A DNA stretch of 64,000 nt from Pseudomonas sp. CFBP 13711 (GTDB lineage Bacteria > Pseudomonadota > Gammaproteobacteria > Pseudomonadales > Pseudomonadaceae). The stretch spans positions 113,339-177,338 of the forward strand of contig NZ_JACYVI010000013.1 of NCBI RefSeq assembly GCF_014842265.1, written 5' to 3'. Positions 17,243 through 26,195 of this stretch are shown one piece after another. Numbering within the stretch: the first letter of the stretch is position 1; every line of letters begins with the position of its first letter. The position numbers and the translations under genes are program-made. The notes beneath the pieces are model-generated. The model was not told the DNA's origin. It did no database searches and saw only the letters and a program-made list of their open reading frames with translations.

Positions 17243-17336
17243 GTGTGGGAGTGAGCTTGCTCGCGAAGAGGTCAGTGCCTCCACTCAATCTCTAGCAGCC
17301 GGAATGCCGCATTCGTGAGCAAGCTCACTCCCACAG
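17243..17336. repeat. REP pair (inverted) between rnhA and dnaQ
   Basis: Two REP units in opposite orientation, GTGGGAGTGAGCTTGCTCGC at 17245 and TTCGTGAGCAAGCTCACTCC near 17312, are separated by about 40 bases. They belong to the same family as the other three REP sites in the window. Confidence 0.85.
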
Positions 17337-17401
17337 GGTCCGTGTTTGCTCCACGACCGCGCAGCATCTGGACGACGGAGATCCCGCGCAGGACTCAGCC
17401 A

Positions 17402-17854
17402 TCAGCCGTGCTTGATACCGCGCACTTCATCCACCCCACGGTTCGCCAACTGGTCGGCGCGTTCGTTGCCGGGATGGCCGATATGCCCGCGCACCCACTT
17501 CCAGCTCACGTTGTGCCGGCTGACCTGCTCGTCCAGCTGCTTCCACAGATCGGCGTTTTTAACCGGTTCCTTCGCCGCTGTCTTCCAGCCGCGCTTCTTC
17601 CAGTTGGTCATCCACTCGGTGATGCCTTTCATCACGTACTGCGAGTCGGTCACCAGGATCACTTCACACGGCCGCTTCAGCTCTTCGAGCCCGCGAATGG
17701 CGCCGAGCAGCTCCATACGGTTATTGGTGGTGTTGGCTTCACCGCCCCAGAGTTCTTTTTCAACGCCTTTGCACACCAGCAACGCACCCCAGCCGCCAGG
17801 GCCCGGGTTGCCCTTGCAGGCGCCATCGGTGAAGAGTTCTACGGTATCGCTCAT
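17402..17854 (-). CDS. rnhA: Ribonuclease HI
   Basis: The enzyme cleaves the RNA strand of RNA-DNA hybrids, removing R-loops and primers. The four acidic catalytic positions are all present: Asp in LFTDGACKGNPG, Glu in NNRMELLGAI, Asp in VTDSQYV and Asp in GNERADQLAN, with His in GHIGHPGN. The 150-residue length matches the bacterial enzyme. I start at the ATG at 17854, which has GGAAA upstream and begins directly with the fold; a longer frame upstream overlaps the methyltransferase gene. The neighbours match the conserved gloB-methyltransferase-rnhA-dnaQ order. Confidence 0.95.
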   Translation of the reverse strand: MSDTVELFTDGACKGNPGPGGWGALLVCKGVEKELWGGEANTTNNRMELLGAIRGLEELKRPCEVILVTDSQYVMKGITEWMTNWKKRGWKTAAKEPVKNADLWKQLDEQVSRHNVSWKWVRGHIGHPGNERADQLANRGVDEVRGIKHG

Positions 17855-17900
17855 TACGATGTTTCCAGAAAATTGAGAAAGCGTGGCGCCGGCCGGACAA

Positions 17901-18659
17901 TCAAGGCTCGGGCGTGCGCCGATTGACCTTGGCCATGGGCAACGGCAGCAGTTTGCCCATCGGCTCGCGACGCGGCATGCGCACAGGCCGCAATCCGACA
18001 CTCATCTTGCGCGCGATCAATAGATAGAAGCCGCCGCCGGGACTTTGCCAGCCATCGCCGAGACGTTCGAGTCCGGCCAGACGGGCCTGCCACTTGGGCG
18101 AAGCGAGCGGCGGACGATAGCACCCGAAGCGGCGTTTCTCCAGCGCGAAGCCCAGCAGGTTGAGCCAGTCGCCGACCCGTGAAGGCGAGATGCAGCGGGC
18201 CCTGCGCAAGGCATCGTTGGCAAAGAAATGACGAATGCCCCAGGTGCTCCAGGGATTGATCCCGACGATCACCAAGTGCCCGCCGGGACGCACGCTGCTG
18301 GCGGCTTCGCGCAACAGGCCGTGGGGCGACAGGCAGAAATCCAGGCCATGCTGCATGACCACCACATCCGCGGCGTGTTCGCTCAACGGCCAGGCCTGCT
18401 CTTCGCAGACAATTTCAACGCCCGGCAACGGCGCGCCCAGCCGCACATTGCGCTGAACTTGTTTCGCCGCTGGCGGCGTTTGTGCCGACGGGCCGTAATG
18501 CACCAGATAGCCGCCAAAAAAACGTTCGAGCTCTTGCTCCAGCACGCGGCTTTCTTCTTCCAGCAACAACTGCCCCAAGGGCCCGGACAGCCAGTCGCGG
18601 GCGGCGCTGATCAGCTCAAGCCATTCAGGATCGGCCTGGGCGAACGCTTCATCGGTCAT
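17901..18659 (-). CDS. SAM-dependent class I methyltransferase (YafS-like position)
   Basis: This is a 252-residue methyltransferase-like protein located between gloB and rnhA, the place of yafS in Escherichia coli. The central part fits a class I fold: VVVMQHGLDFCLSPHGLLRE, then the post-motif strand RPGGHLVIVGINPWS. The glycine-rich SAM loop is degenerate, so activity is not certain. A basic C-terminal tail (RPVRMPRREPMGKLLPLP) is notable. The ATG at 18659 has GGAG seven bases upstream; another ATG eight codons earlier lacks one. It is probably co-transcribed with rnhA, 46 bases downstream. The substrate is unknown. Confidence 0.7.
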   Translation of the reverse strand: MTDEAFAQADPEWLELISAARDWLSGPLGQLLLEEESRVLEQELERFFGGYLVHYGPSAQTPPAAKQVQRNVRLGAPLPGVEIVCEEQAWPLSEHAADVVVMQHGLDFCLSPHGLLREAASSVRPGGHLVIVGINPWSTWGIRHFFANDALRRARCISPSRVGDWLNLLGFALEKRRFGCYRPPLASPKWQARLAGLERLGDGWQSPGGGFYLLIARKMSVGLRPVRMPRREPMGKLLPLPMAKVNRRTPEP

Positions 18660-18758
18660 TTCCGGTCTCCATGAGAGGGTCATTGCGATAGAGACTCGCC
18701 TCGAGTCTGTTCAGACCCTAAGATGCTTCTCTATGTTTCCAGCCAAGCGAACCGCGCC

Positions 18759-19538
18759 ATGATACAGGTCGATGCCCTGCCCGCTTTCAGCGATAACTAC
18801 ATCTGGTTGTTACAAGACAATGCCGTCAAGCGCTGCGCCGTGGTTGACCCGGGTGATGCTGCCCCCGTCATTGCCTGGCTGGAACGCAACCCGGACTGGC
18901 GCCTGACCGACATTCTCATCACCCATCACCACGCGGACCACACCGGCGGCGTCGCGCAACTTAAAACGCTCACCGGCGCCAAGGTCTACGGCCCGGTCAA
19001 TGAGAACATTCCGGCGCGGGACGTGGCCCTGTCCGACAACGACCAGCTCACCGTACTCGGCCTGACATTTGCCGTCCATGCAGTCCCCGGCCACACCCTG
19101 GGCCACATCGCCTTTTACCACGCCGACGCGCAACAGCCGCTGCTGTTCTGCGGCGACACGCTGTTCGCGGCGGGTTGCGGGCGGTTGTTCGAAGGCACCC
19201 CGCAGCAGATGCATCACTCCCTGAGCCGGCTCGCCGAGCTGCCCGACAGCACCCTTGTCTACTGCGCCCACGAATACACACTGAGCAATCTGCGCTTTGC
19301 CGTCGCGGTCGAGCCGGAGAATGCCGACGTAGTGGAACGCTTCGAGCAAGTGACGCAATGGCGTGCGCAAAATCGCATCAGCGTGCCGTCGACGCTGGCG
19401 CTCGAGCGCAAGACCAATCCGTTTCTGCGAGCCTCCGTCATCTCCGTGAAACAAAAAGCAGACGAACGGAGCGGAACCCACAACGCAACGCCCACAGAGG
19501 TCTTTGCGGTGCTGCGGGCATGGAAAGATAAGTTCTAA
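18759..19538 (+). CDS. gloB: Hydroxyacylglutathione hydrolase (glyoxalase II)
   Basis: GloB hydrolyses S-lactoylglutathione to lactate and glutathione, the second step of methylglyoxal detoxification. The metallo-beta-lactamase fold motifs are intact: metal-binding THHHADHTGG, His in PGHTLGH, FCGDTLFAAGCGRLFEGT, and the substrate-binding HEYTLSNLRFA. Length 259 is normal. I use the ATG at 18759, where family similarity begins (MIQVDALPAFSDNYIW); an ATG twelve codons upstream is in frame but adds non-conserved residues. It is divergent from the methyltransferase gene. Confidence 0.95.
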   Translation: MIQVDALPAFSDNYIWLLQDNAVKRCAVVDPGDAAPVIAWLERNPDWRLTDILITHHHADHTGGVAQLKTLTGAKVYGPVNENIPARDVALSDNDQLTVLGLTFAVHAVPGHTLGHIAFYHADAQQPLLFCGDTLFAAGCGRLFEGTPQQMHHSLSRLAELPDSTLVYCAHEYTLSNLRFAVAVEPENADVVERFEQVTQWRAQNRISVPSTLALERKTNPFLRASVISVKQKADERSGTHNATPTEVFAVLRAWKDKF

Positions 19539-19572
19539 ACAGGCGGCGAATCAGCACGGAAATTCTGAAAGG

Positions 19573-19601
19573 TTGACCGTTCAGCAGCCACTTTCTAGAA
19601 T
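19573..19601 (+). promoter_or_regulatory. Sigma-70 promoter of mltD
   Basis: TTGACC, 17 bases, then TAGAAT match five of six positions in each box. Transcription should start near 19608, some 30 bases before the mltD start codon. Confidence 0.65.
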
Positions 19602-19637
19602 CGCCCGACATTTTCGCCTGGAACTATCCCCCAGCCA

Positions 19638-21251
19638 ATGTCGTCATCTATACGTAAAACCTTCAATTCCGACACATTGACTCGGTTGGCCCAGGCAATC
19701 GCGGTGGTCGCGAGCGCGACACTGGCAGGCTGCCAGAGCACCGGCGGCCTGGAATCCGGCAGCGGCGCCAGCGCCGCTCACCCCGTCGCCAGCACCAAAC
19801 CGAAACCTGTTTATATCGCGCGCAAACCCGTGCCGCTGGCCCCGCCCCATGATGTCTGGGAGCGCATGCGTCAGGGTTTCCAGCTGCAAGACGGCAACGA
19901 CCTCAACCCGCGCATCGATCAGCAACGCCTCTGGTACGCGAACAACCCGTCGTTTCTCGAAACGGCCGGGAACCGCGGCAGCTTGTACATGCACTACATC
20001 GTCGAGCGACTGGAAGAGCGCAACATGCCCCTCGAGCTGGCGCTGCTGCCGGTGATCGAGAGCGCGTACAACCCGATGGCCTTGTCGCGCAGCGATGCGG
20101 CGGGGATCTGGCAGTTCATTCCGTCCACCGGCCGCTACTTCAACCTGCGCCAGACCAATTTCTACGATGGCCGCCGCGACATCACGGCGTCCACCACGGC
20201 AGCGCTGGATTACCTGACCAAGCTGCACGACATGTTCAACGGCGACTGGCTGCTGGCACTGGCAGCCTATAACGCCGGCGAAGGCACAGTCAGCCGCGCC
20301 ATTGAACGCAACGAAAAGCTCAACCTGCCCACCGATTACTGGAACCTGCCGCTGCCGCAGGAAACCCGCGACTACGTGCCGAAACTGCTGGCGCTCTCCC
20401 AGGTGGTCATGTCGCCGGACGCCTATGGCGTCAACCTCAACCCGATCGACAACAAGCCGTACTTCCAGGTGGTCGAGCTGAATCAGCGCATGGACCTGTC
20501 GAAAGTCGCCGCCATGGCGAACATCGACGAAGACGAGCTGGTCCAGCTCAACCCTGCGTTCAAGAAGCGCCTGACCATCGACGGCCCTCAGCACTTGCTG
20601 GTGCCGACGTCGAAATCCCAATTGCTGACGGCGAACCTGTCGAACATGAAGCCCGAAGAGCTGGTCGACTGGCAGCAATACCGCGTACGCTCGGGCGACA
20701 GCCTGGCCAGCATCGCCAGCCGCTACAAGGTCTCGACCAGCACCCTCAAGGACATCAACAAGCTGTCCGGCAACCAGGTAAAACGCGGCCAGGCGCTGAC
20801 GATTCCGGTGCAACCGGGCATGCAGTACGCGATGCCGGTGTTTGAGGAAGTCGCCGAGGTGGACGAGAAGCCCGCGCGCACCCGCAGCTACAGGGTGAAA
20901 AAGGGCGACAACCTGGTGCAGATCGCGCGTATCAATAAGGTCGACGTCAAGGATTTGCAGCACTGGAACAAGCTGTCCGGCCAGAACCTTAAGGTCGGCC
21001 AGACGCTGGTCATGCAGGACAACAGCAAACCGGCGAAAGCCAGCTCCCGTGCCGTGGCCAAGGCCGACAGCAGCGCCAGGGGCGAGGACGCCGGCAAGAA
21101 GTCGATGCAGTACAAGATTCAGAAAGGCGATTCGATGTACCTCGTCGCCAAGCGCTTCAACGTCGAAATGCAGCACCTCAAGCGCTGGAATCCGCGCAGC
21201 GGCCAGGCGCTCAAGCCAGGGCAGACGTTGACGGTTTATTTGCCCCATTGA
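19638..21251 (+). CDS. mltD: Membrane-bound lytic murein transglycosylase D with three LysM repeats
   Basis: MltD cuts peptidoglycan glycan strands to form 1,6-anhydro ends during wall remodelling. A lipoprotein signal peptide ends at LAGC, so the protein is anchored in the outer membrane after lipidation of Cys32. The SLT domain has the catalytic Glu141 in PVIESAYNP, then AGIWQFIPSTGRYF and LALAAYNAGEG. Three LysM domains follow at about 347-390, 417-462 and 490-536, each starting YRV/YKI plus (S/K)GD. Length 537 is typical of Pseudomonas MltD. The start codon lacks a clear Shine-Dalgarno site. It is monocistronic, with its own promoter upstream. Confidence 0.92.
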   Translation: MSSSIRKTFNSDTLTRLAQAIAVVASATLAGCQSTGGLESGSGASAAHPVASTKPKPVYIARKPVPLAPPHDVWERMRQGFQLQDGNDLNPRIDQQRLWYANNPSFLETAGNRGSLYMHYIVERLEERNMPLELALLPVIESAYNPMALSRSDAAGIWQFIPSTGRYFNLRQTNFYDGRRDITASTTAALDYLTKLHDMFNGDWLLALAAYNAGEGTVSRAIERNEKLNLPTDYWNLPLPQETRDYVPKLLALSQVVMSPDAYGVNLNPIDNKPYFQVVELNQRMDLSKVAAMANIDEDELVQLNPAFKKRLTIDGPQHLLVPTSKSQLLTANLSNMKPEELVDWQQYRVRSGDSLASIASRYKVSTSTLKDINKLSGNQVKRGQALTIPVQPGMQYAMPVFEEVAEVDEKPARTRSYRVKKGDNLVQIARINKVDVKDLQHWNKLSGQNLKVGQTLVMQDNSKPAKASSRAVAKADSSARGEDAGKKSMQYKIQKGDSMYLVAKRFNVEMQHLKRWNPRSGQALKPGQTLTVYLPH

Positions 21252-21397
21252 TCTAGCGCCCGCCGCGCTCTGGTGGGAGCCAGCGCGCTCCCCCAGGCTC
21301 TCGCCCATGTCGGCACCCTCCAGCCGCCCGCACCACCCTTTTTCCAGCCGATACAAGCTGTTACTGTGACCGACCGCTGCCTGGATCGACCGCCGAC

Positions 21398-23227
21398 TTG
21401 ATACGTCACCTGCTGCTGACTTTCAGCCTGGTCTTGAGCACGACAGCCGCCGCGACCATCAGCGAAAGCCATGGTTACGCACAATTCGGCGTCCTCAAGT
21501 ACCCTGCCAGCTTCACGCATTTCGACTGGGTCAATCCTGAGGCGCCGAAGGCTGGCACCCTGCGAATCATGGCCAACGGCACGTTCGATACCCTCAACCC
21601 CTACACCTTCAAGGGCAGCAGCCCGATTTCGACGCCCAACTTCGGCCAGTATGGCGTCAGCGAGCTGAACGAACCGCTGATGGTCGGCACCGGCCAATAC
21701 GACCCCTCCGGTGATGAACCGACCTCCAGTTATGGCCTGATCGCCAAAACCGTCGAATACAGCGACGACCGCAGCTGGGTCGTTTTCAACCTGCGCCCCG
21801 AAGCGCGCTTTCACGACGGCAAGCCAATTACCGCCTACGACGTGGCGTTTTCCTACAGAACGCTGCTGAAGGACGGTCATCCGCAGTACCGCACCGCGTT
21901 GCAGGAAGTGCAGCGGGTGGACATCCTCAACCGCCATCGCATTCGTTTCGTGTTCAAGCGCTCCGGCAATCCATTACTGATTCTGCGCCTCGGCGAGCTG
22001 CCGGTTCTGCCGCAGCATTACTGGAAGAACCGCGACTTCAAGGCCACCTCCTTCGAGCCTCCGTTGGGCAGCGGCCCCTATCGCATCACCCAGGTGCGGC
22101 CGGGGCGCAGTCTGGTGTTTGAACGCGTGAAGGATTACTGGGGCAAGGACCTGCCGGTCAATCGCGGCAAGTACAACTTCAACCGCGTCGAGGTGGAGTT
22201 CTACCGCGACGCCGACGTGGCGTTCGAAGCGTTCAAGGCCGGTGAGTTCGACATCTACATCGAGCATCAGGCGAAGAACTGGCTCACCGGTTATGACTTC
22301 CCGGCGGTGACCGAGGGCAAGGTGATCAAGGCGCAAATCCCGCACCAGATCCCCACCCAGACCCAAGGGCTGTTCATGAACACCCGTCGCGGCGCGTTCG
22401 CCGACATCCGCGTGCGCGAAGCCCTGGGGCTGATGTTCAACTTCGAGTGGACCAACCGCACGCTGTTCAACGACGCCTACATGCGCTCGACGAGCTACTA
22501 CCCCAACAGCGAATTCACTTCCAGCGGACTGCCCGCCGGCCGCGAATTCCTCATGCTCGCGCCCTACCGCGAGCAGTTGCCGACCAGGCTGTTCACCCAG
22601 CCCTTCGAAGTGTCGAAAACCGACGGCGGCGGCGTGCCCCGGGATTCCATTCGCAAGGCGCTGGGGCTGCTGGCCGACGCGGGCTGGACATTCACCGAGC
22701 GCGGCTTGACCAACAGCGCAGGGCAGCCGTTGCGTTTCGAAATACTTCTGGTCAATCCCAACCTAGAACGAATCCTGCAGCCTTACATCGAAGACCTCAC
22801 GCGGATCGGCGTCGACGCGCACCTGCGCACCGTCGACCGCGCCCAATACAAACAGCGGCTGGACCAGTTCGATTTCGACATGATTCTGATGACCCTGAAC
22901 CAGACCCTCAGTCCGGGGCTGGAGCAATGGCAGTATTTCCATTCCAGCCAGGCCAACATCAAAGGCAGCAAAAATTACGCGGGGGTTGCCAACCCGGTGG
23001 TCGACAACCTGCTCAACCAGTTGCTGGCGGCAAAAACCCGGGATGACCAGGTGGCGGCCACCCGCGCCCTGGATCGCGTGTTGCTGTGGCAGCACTACAT
23101 GATCCCCAACTGGTACCTCAATAATCATCGTCTGGCGTACCGCAACCGGTTCGCCATGGTCACCACCCCGCCCTACACCCTGGGCCTGCGTGCGTGGTGG
23201 CTCAAGCCTTCGGAGAAAACCCAATGA
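21398..23227 (+). CDS. Peptide ABC transporter binding protein, YejA-like (first copy)
   Basis: This is a periplasmic family-5 solute-binding protein of 609 residues with an N-terminal signal peptide (MIRHLLLTFSLVLSTTAAA). Family features are PASFTHFDWVNPEAPKAGTL, the DVAFSYRTLLKDG segment and GSGPYRITQVRPGRS. The start appears to be TTG at 21398, because no in-frame ATG or GTG precedes the signal peptide. The TGA overlaps the ATG of the second binding-protein gene by four bases (ATGA). It heads a yejA-yejA-yejB-yejE-yejF operon. YejABEF takes up peptides and peptide antibiotics such as microcin C in enterics; the substrate here is unproven. Confidence 0.85.
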   Translation: MIRHLLLTFSLVLSTTAAATISESHGYAQFGVLKYPASFTHFDWVNPEAPKAGTLRIMANGTFDTLNPYTFKGSSPISTPNFGQYGVSELNEPLMVGTGQYDPSGDEPTSSYGLIAKTVEYSDDRSWVVFNLRPEARFHDGKPITAYDVAFSYRTLLKDGHPQYRTALQEVQRVDILNRHRIRFVFKRSGNPLLILRLGELPVLPQHYWKNRDFKATSFEPPLGSGPYRITQVRPGRSLVFERVKDYWGKDLPVNRGKYNFNRVEVEFYRDADVAFEAFKAGEFDIYIEHQAKNWLTGYDFPAVTEGKVIKAQIPHQIPTQTQGLFMNTRRGAFADIRVREALGLMFNFEWTNRTLFNDAYMRSTSYYPNSEFTSSGLPAGREFLMLAPYREQLPTRLFTQPFEVSKTDGGGVPRDSIRKALGLLADAGWTFTERGLTNSAGQPLRFEILLVNPNLERILQPYIEDLTRIGVDAHLRTVDRAQYKQRLDQFDFDMILMTLNQTLSPGLEQWQYFHSSQANIKGSKNYAGVANPVVDNLLNQLLAAKTRDDQVAATRALDRVLLWQHYMIPNWYLNNHRLAYRNRFAMVTTPPYTLGLRAWWLKPSEKTQ

Positions 23228-25119
23228 CTGCCCTGCGCTCCCTGACCCGCGCCGGCGGCCTGTTTCTGAGTCCGTTCGTGCTGGCCCCGCTGCTGCTGGG
23301 CGTGACCGGTGCAGCCCACGCGGCCCCGCAACACGCCATCACCCTGTACAACGAAGCGCCGAAATACCCGGCGGACTTCAAGCATTTCGATTACGTGAAC
23401 CCGGACGCGCCCAAAGGCGGGATTCTGCGCAGCGCCGGTTTTGGCGGCTTCGACAGCCTCAACCCATTCATCAGCAAGGGCGTGCCTGCCGACGACATCG
23501 GCCTGATCTACGACACCCTCGCCCGCCAGGGCCTGGACGAGCCGTTCACCGAATACGGCCTGATTGCCGGCAAGATCGAAAAGGCCCCGGACAACAGCTG
23601 GGTGCGTTTCTATCTACGCCCCGAAGCGAAATTCAACGACGGCCATCCGGTTCGCGCCGAAGACGTGGTGTTCAGCTTCGAGACCCTGATCAAGGACGGC
23701 TCGCCGCTGTACCGCAGCTATTACGCGGACGTTGATCAGGCCGTCGCCGAAAACCCGACCACGGTGCTGTTCAAGTTTAAGCACAACGATAACCGCGAAC
23801 TGCCGCTGATCCTCGGCCAGTTGCCGGTACTGCCAAAACATTGGTGGGCTACCCGCGACTTCAGCAAGGGCAACCTGGAAATTCCGCTGGGCAGCGGGCC
23901 GTACAAGGTGGTCGAGGTCAAGGCCGGGCGCTCGGTGCGCTACGAGCGGGTCAAGGATTACTGGGGCAAGGACCTGCCGATCAACAAGGGCTTCTACAAC
24001 TTCGACCGGTTGTCCACCGACTACTACCGCGACAACACGGTGGCGCTCGAAGCACTGAAAGCCGGCGCCTTCGACTACTGGCAGGAAATGGCGGCGAAGA
24101 ACTGGGCGACGGCCTATGACGTTCCGGCTGTCAGACAGGGCCGTCTGATCAAGGAAGAAATTCCCAACGGCAACCCCCAGGGCATGCAGGGCTTTATCTT
24201 CAATCTGCGCAAACCGATGTTTCAGGACGTGCGCGTGCGTCAGGCCCTCAGCCTGTTGCTCGACTTCGAGTGGACCAACAAGCAGCTGTTCTTCGGCAGC
24301 TACACCCGTACCAAAAGCTATTTCGACAATTCCGACATGGGCGCCAAAGGCCTGCCGACGCCTGCCGAGCTGAAGATTCTCGAACCTCTGCGCGGCAAGC
24401 TGCCGGAATCGGTGTTCACCGAGGAATTCAAACTGCCGGTCACCGATGGCAGCGGCATCATCCGCGAGCAACAGCGCAAGGCGTTCCAGTTGCTCAAGGA
24501 GGCCGGCTGGAAGATCGTCGGCGACAAGATGGTCGACACCGAAGGCAAGCCCGTCACCATCGAGTTTTTGCTCGCCCAGACCGAATTCGAGCGGGTGCTG
24601 CTGCCGTACAAACGCAACCTGGCTGACATCGGCATCGACCTGGAAATCCGTCGGGTCGACGTCTCCCAGTACATCACCCGCCGCCGCTCACGGGACTACG
24701 ACATGATCGTCGGCAGTTTCCCGCAATCGAGCTCGCCGGGTAACGAACAGCGCGAATACTGGGACTCCTCCGCCGCCGACAAACCGGGCAGCTACAACGT
24801 GATCGGCCTCAAGGACCCGGCGGTCGACACGCTGGTGAACGGCTTGATCAACGCCGACTCGCGCCAGAGCCTGATCGACCACACTCGCGCCCTCGACCGT
24901 GCGCTGCTGTGGGGCTACTACGTGATCCCGAACTGGCACATCAAGACCTGGCGGGTGGCGTACTGGGATCACTTGGGCCACCCGGGCAAAACCCCGCTGT
25001 ACGACATCGGCACCGTGACCTGGTGGGTCAAACCCGACGCGACGCCGGCCATTCCCGTGCAAGTCGCGCCAGATCAAGTGCCGGCCGACGCCGAGTCATC
25101 AAAAGGCACGGAGCAATAA
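23224..25119 (+). CDS. yejA: Peptide ABC transporter binding protein, YejA-like (second copy)
   Basis: This second periplasmic binding protein of 631 residues is clearly paralogous to its upstream neighbour. Both share the HFDYVNPDAPK/HFDWVNPEAPK segment, the YERVKDYWGKDLPIN/FERVKDYWGKDLPVN segment and the DVRVRQALSLLLDFEWTN region. The signal peptide ends GAAHA-AP. It overlaps the upstream gene by four bases and is followed after one base by yejB, so production of the two receptors is coupled to a single membrane channel. The C-terminal 25 residues after WWVKPDA are an extra acidic tail absent from the first copy. Confidence 0.88.
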   Translation: MTALRSLTRAGGLFLSPFVLAPLLLGVTGAAHAAPQHAITLYNEAPKYPADFKHFDYVNPDAPKGGILRSAGFGGFDSLNPFISKGVPADDIGLIYDTLARQGLDEPFTEYGLIAGKIEKAPDNSWVRFYLRPEAKFNDGHPVRAEDVVFSFETLIKDGSPLYRSYYADVDQAVAENPTTVLFKFKHNDNRELPLILGQLPVLPKHWWATRDFSKGNLEIPLGSGPYKVVEVKAGRSVRYERVKDYWGKDLPINKGFYNFDRLSTDYYRDNTVALEALKAGAFDYWQEMAAKNWATAYDVPAVRQGRLIKEEIPNGNPQGMQGFIFNLRKPMFQDVRVRQALSLLLDFEWTNKQLFFGSYTRTKSYFDNSDMGAKGLPTPAELKILEPLRGKLPESVFTEEFKLPVTDGSGIIREQQRKAFQLLKEAGWKIVGDKMVDTEGKPVTIEFLLAQTEFERVLLPYKRNLADIGIDLEIRRVDVSQYITRRRSRDYDMIVGSFPQSSSPGNEQREYWDSSAADKPGSYNVIGLKDPAVDTLVNGLINADSRQSLIDHTRALDRALLWGYYVIPNWHIKTWRVAYWDHLGHPGKTPLYDIGTVTWWVKPDATPAIPVQVAPDQVPADAESSKGTEQ

Positions 25120-25120
25120 C

Positions 25121-26194
25121 ATGCTGGCCTACATCCTGCGGCGCTTGCTGCTGATCATCCCGACCCTGTTCGGCATTTTGCTGATCAACTTCGTCATCAT
25201 TCAGGCGGCACCGGGCGGTCCGGTGGAGCAGATGATCGCCAAGCTCGAAGGCTTCGAAGGCGCCACGAGCCGCATCGCGGGCGGCGGCGCGGAAGTCTCG
25301 GTGGCCGGCTCGACCTATCGCGGCGCACAGGGCCTGGACCCGAGCCTGATCAAGGAAATCGAGCACATGTACGGCTTCGACAAATCGGCGCCGGAACGCT
25401 TGTGGATCATGGTCAAGAACTACGCCCATCTGGATTTCGGCGACAGCTTCTTTCGCGACGCCAAGGTCATCGACCTGATCGTGGAGAAGATGCCGGTGTC
25501 GATCTCCCTCGGGCTGTGGAGCACGCTGATCATGTACCTGGTGTCGATCCCCCTGGGGATCGCCAAAGCCACGCGACACGGCAGCCATTTCGACGTCTGG
25601 ACCAGCTCGGCGATTATCGTCGGCTATGCCATCCCGGCGTTCCTGTTCGCCATCCTGCTGATCGTGGTATTCGCCGGCGGCAGCTATTTCGACTGGTTCC
25701 CGTTGCGCGGATTAACGTCGAGCAACTTTGATGAGATGAGCTGGCTGGGCAAAGTGGGCGACTACTTCTGGCACCTGGTGCTGCCGATCACCGCGCTGGT
25801 CATCGGCAACTTCGCCACCATGACCCTGCTGACGAAAAACAGCTTTCTCGATGAAATCGGCAAGCAGTACGTGATCACCGCCAAGGCCAAGGGCCTGACC
25901 CAACGCCGTGTGCTTTACGGCCACGTGTTCCGTAACGCCATGCTGCTGGTGATCGCGGGTTTCCCGTCGGCGTTCATTGGCATCTTCTTCACCGGCTCCC
26001 TGCTGGTGGAAGTGATCTTTTCCCTCGACGGCCTTGGCCTGATGAGCTTCGAAGCGGCGATCAACCGCGATTACCCGGTGGTGTTCGGCACCCTATTCAT
26101 CTTCACCCTGCTGGGGCTGGTGGTGAAACTGATCGGCGACCTGACCTACACGCTCGTTGACCCACGCATCGACTTCGACCGCAGGGATCATTGA
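25121..26194 (+). CDS. yejB: Microcin C/peptide ABC transporter permease YejB
   Basis: This is an inner-membrane permease subunit of 357 residues with about six helices. The N-terminus ILRRLLLIIPTLFGILLINF is characteristic of DppB/OppB-type permeases. The EAA loop, which contacts the ATPase, reads around YVITAKAKGLTQRRVLYGHV. The periplasmic insert after the first helix (about residues 35-110) is long, as in YejB proteins. GGAG lies eight bases before the ATG. It is one base from the upstream binding-protein gene and one base from yejE. Confidence 0.9.
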   Translation: MLAYILRRLLLIIPTLFGILLINFVIIQAAPGGPVEQMIAKLEGFEGATSRIAGGGAEVSVAGSTYRGAQGLDPSLIKEIEHMYGFDKSAPERLWIMVKNYAHLDFGDSFFRDAKVIDLIVEKMPVSISLGLWSTLIMYLVSIPLGIAKATRHGSHFDVWTSSAIIVGYAIPAFLFAILLIVVFAGGSYFDWFPLRGLTSSNFDEMSWLGKVGDYFWHLVLPITALVIGNFATMTLLTKNSFLDEIGKQYVITAKAKGLTQRRVLYGHVFRNAMLLVIAGFPSAFIGIFFTGSLLVEVIFSLDGLGLMSFEAAINRDYPVVFGTLFIFTLLGLVVKLIGDLTYTLVDPRIDFDRRDH

Positions 26195-26195
26195 T

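Noticed and set aside
21252..21397. GGTGGGAGCCAGCGCGCTCCC after mltD considered as a fifth REP
   Set aside because: It shares only the GTGGGAG start; the conserved CTTGCTCGCGAA half is missing and there is no inverted partner.
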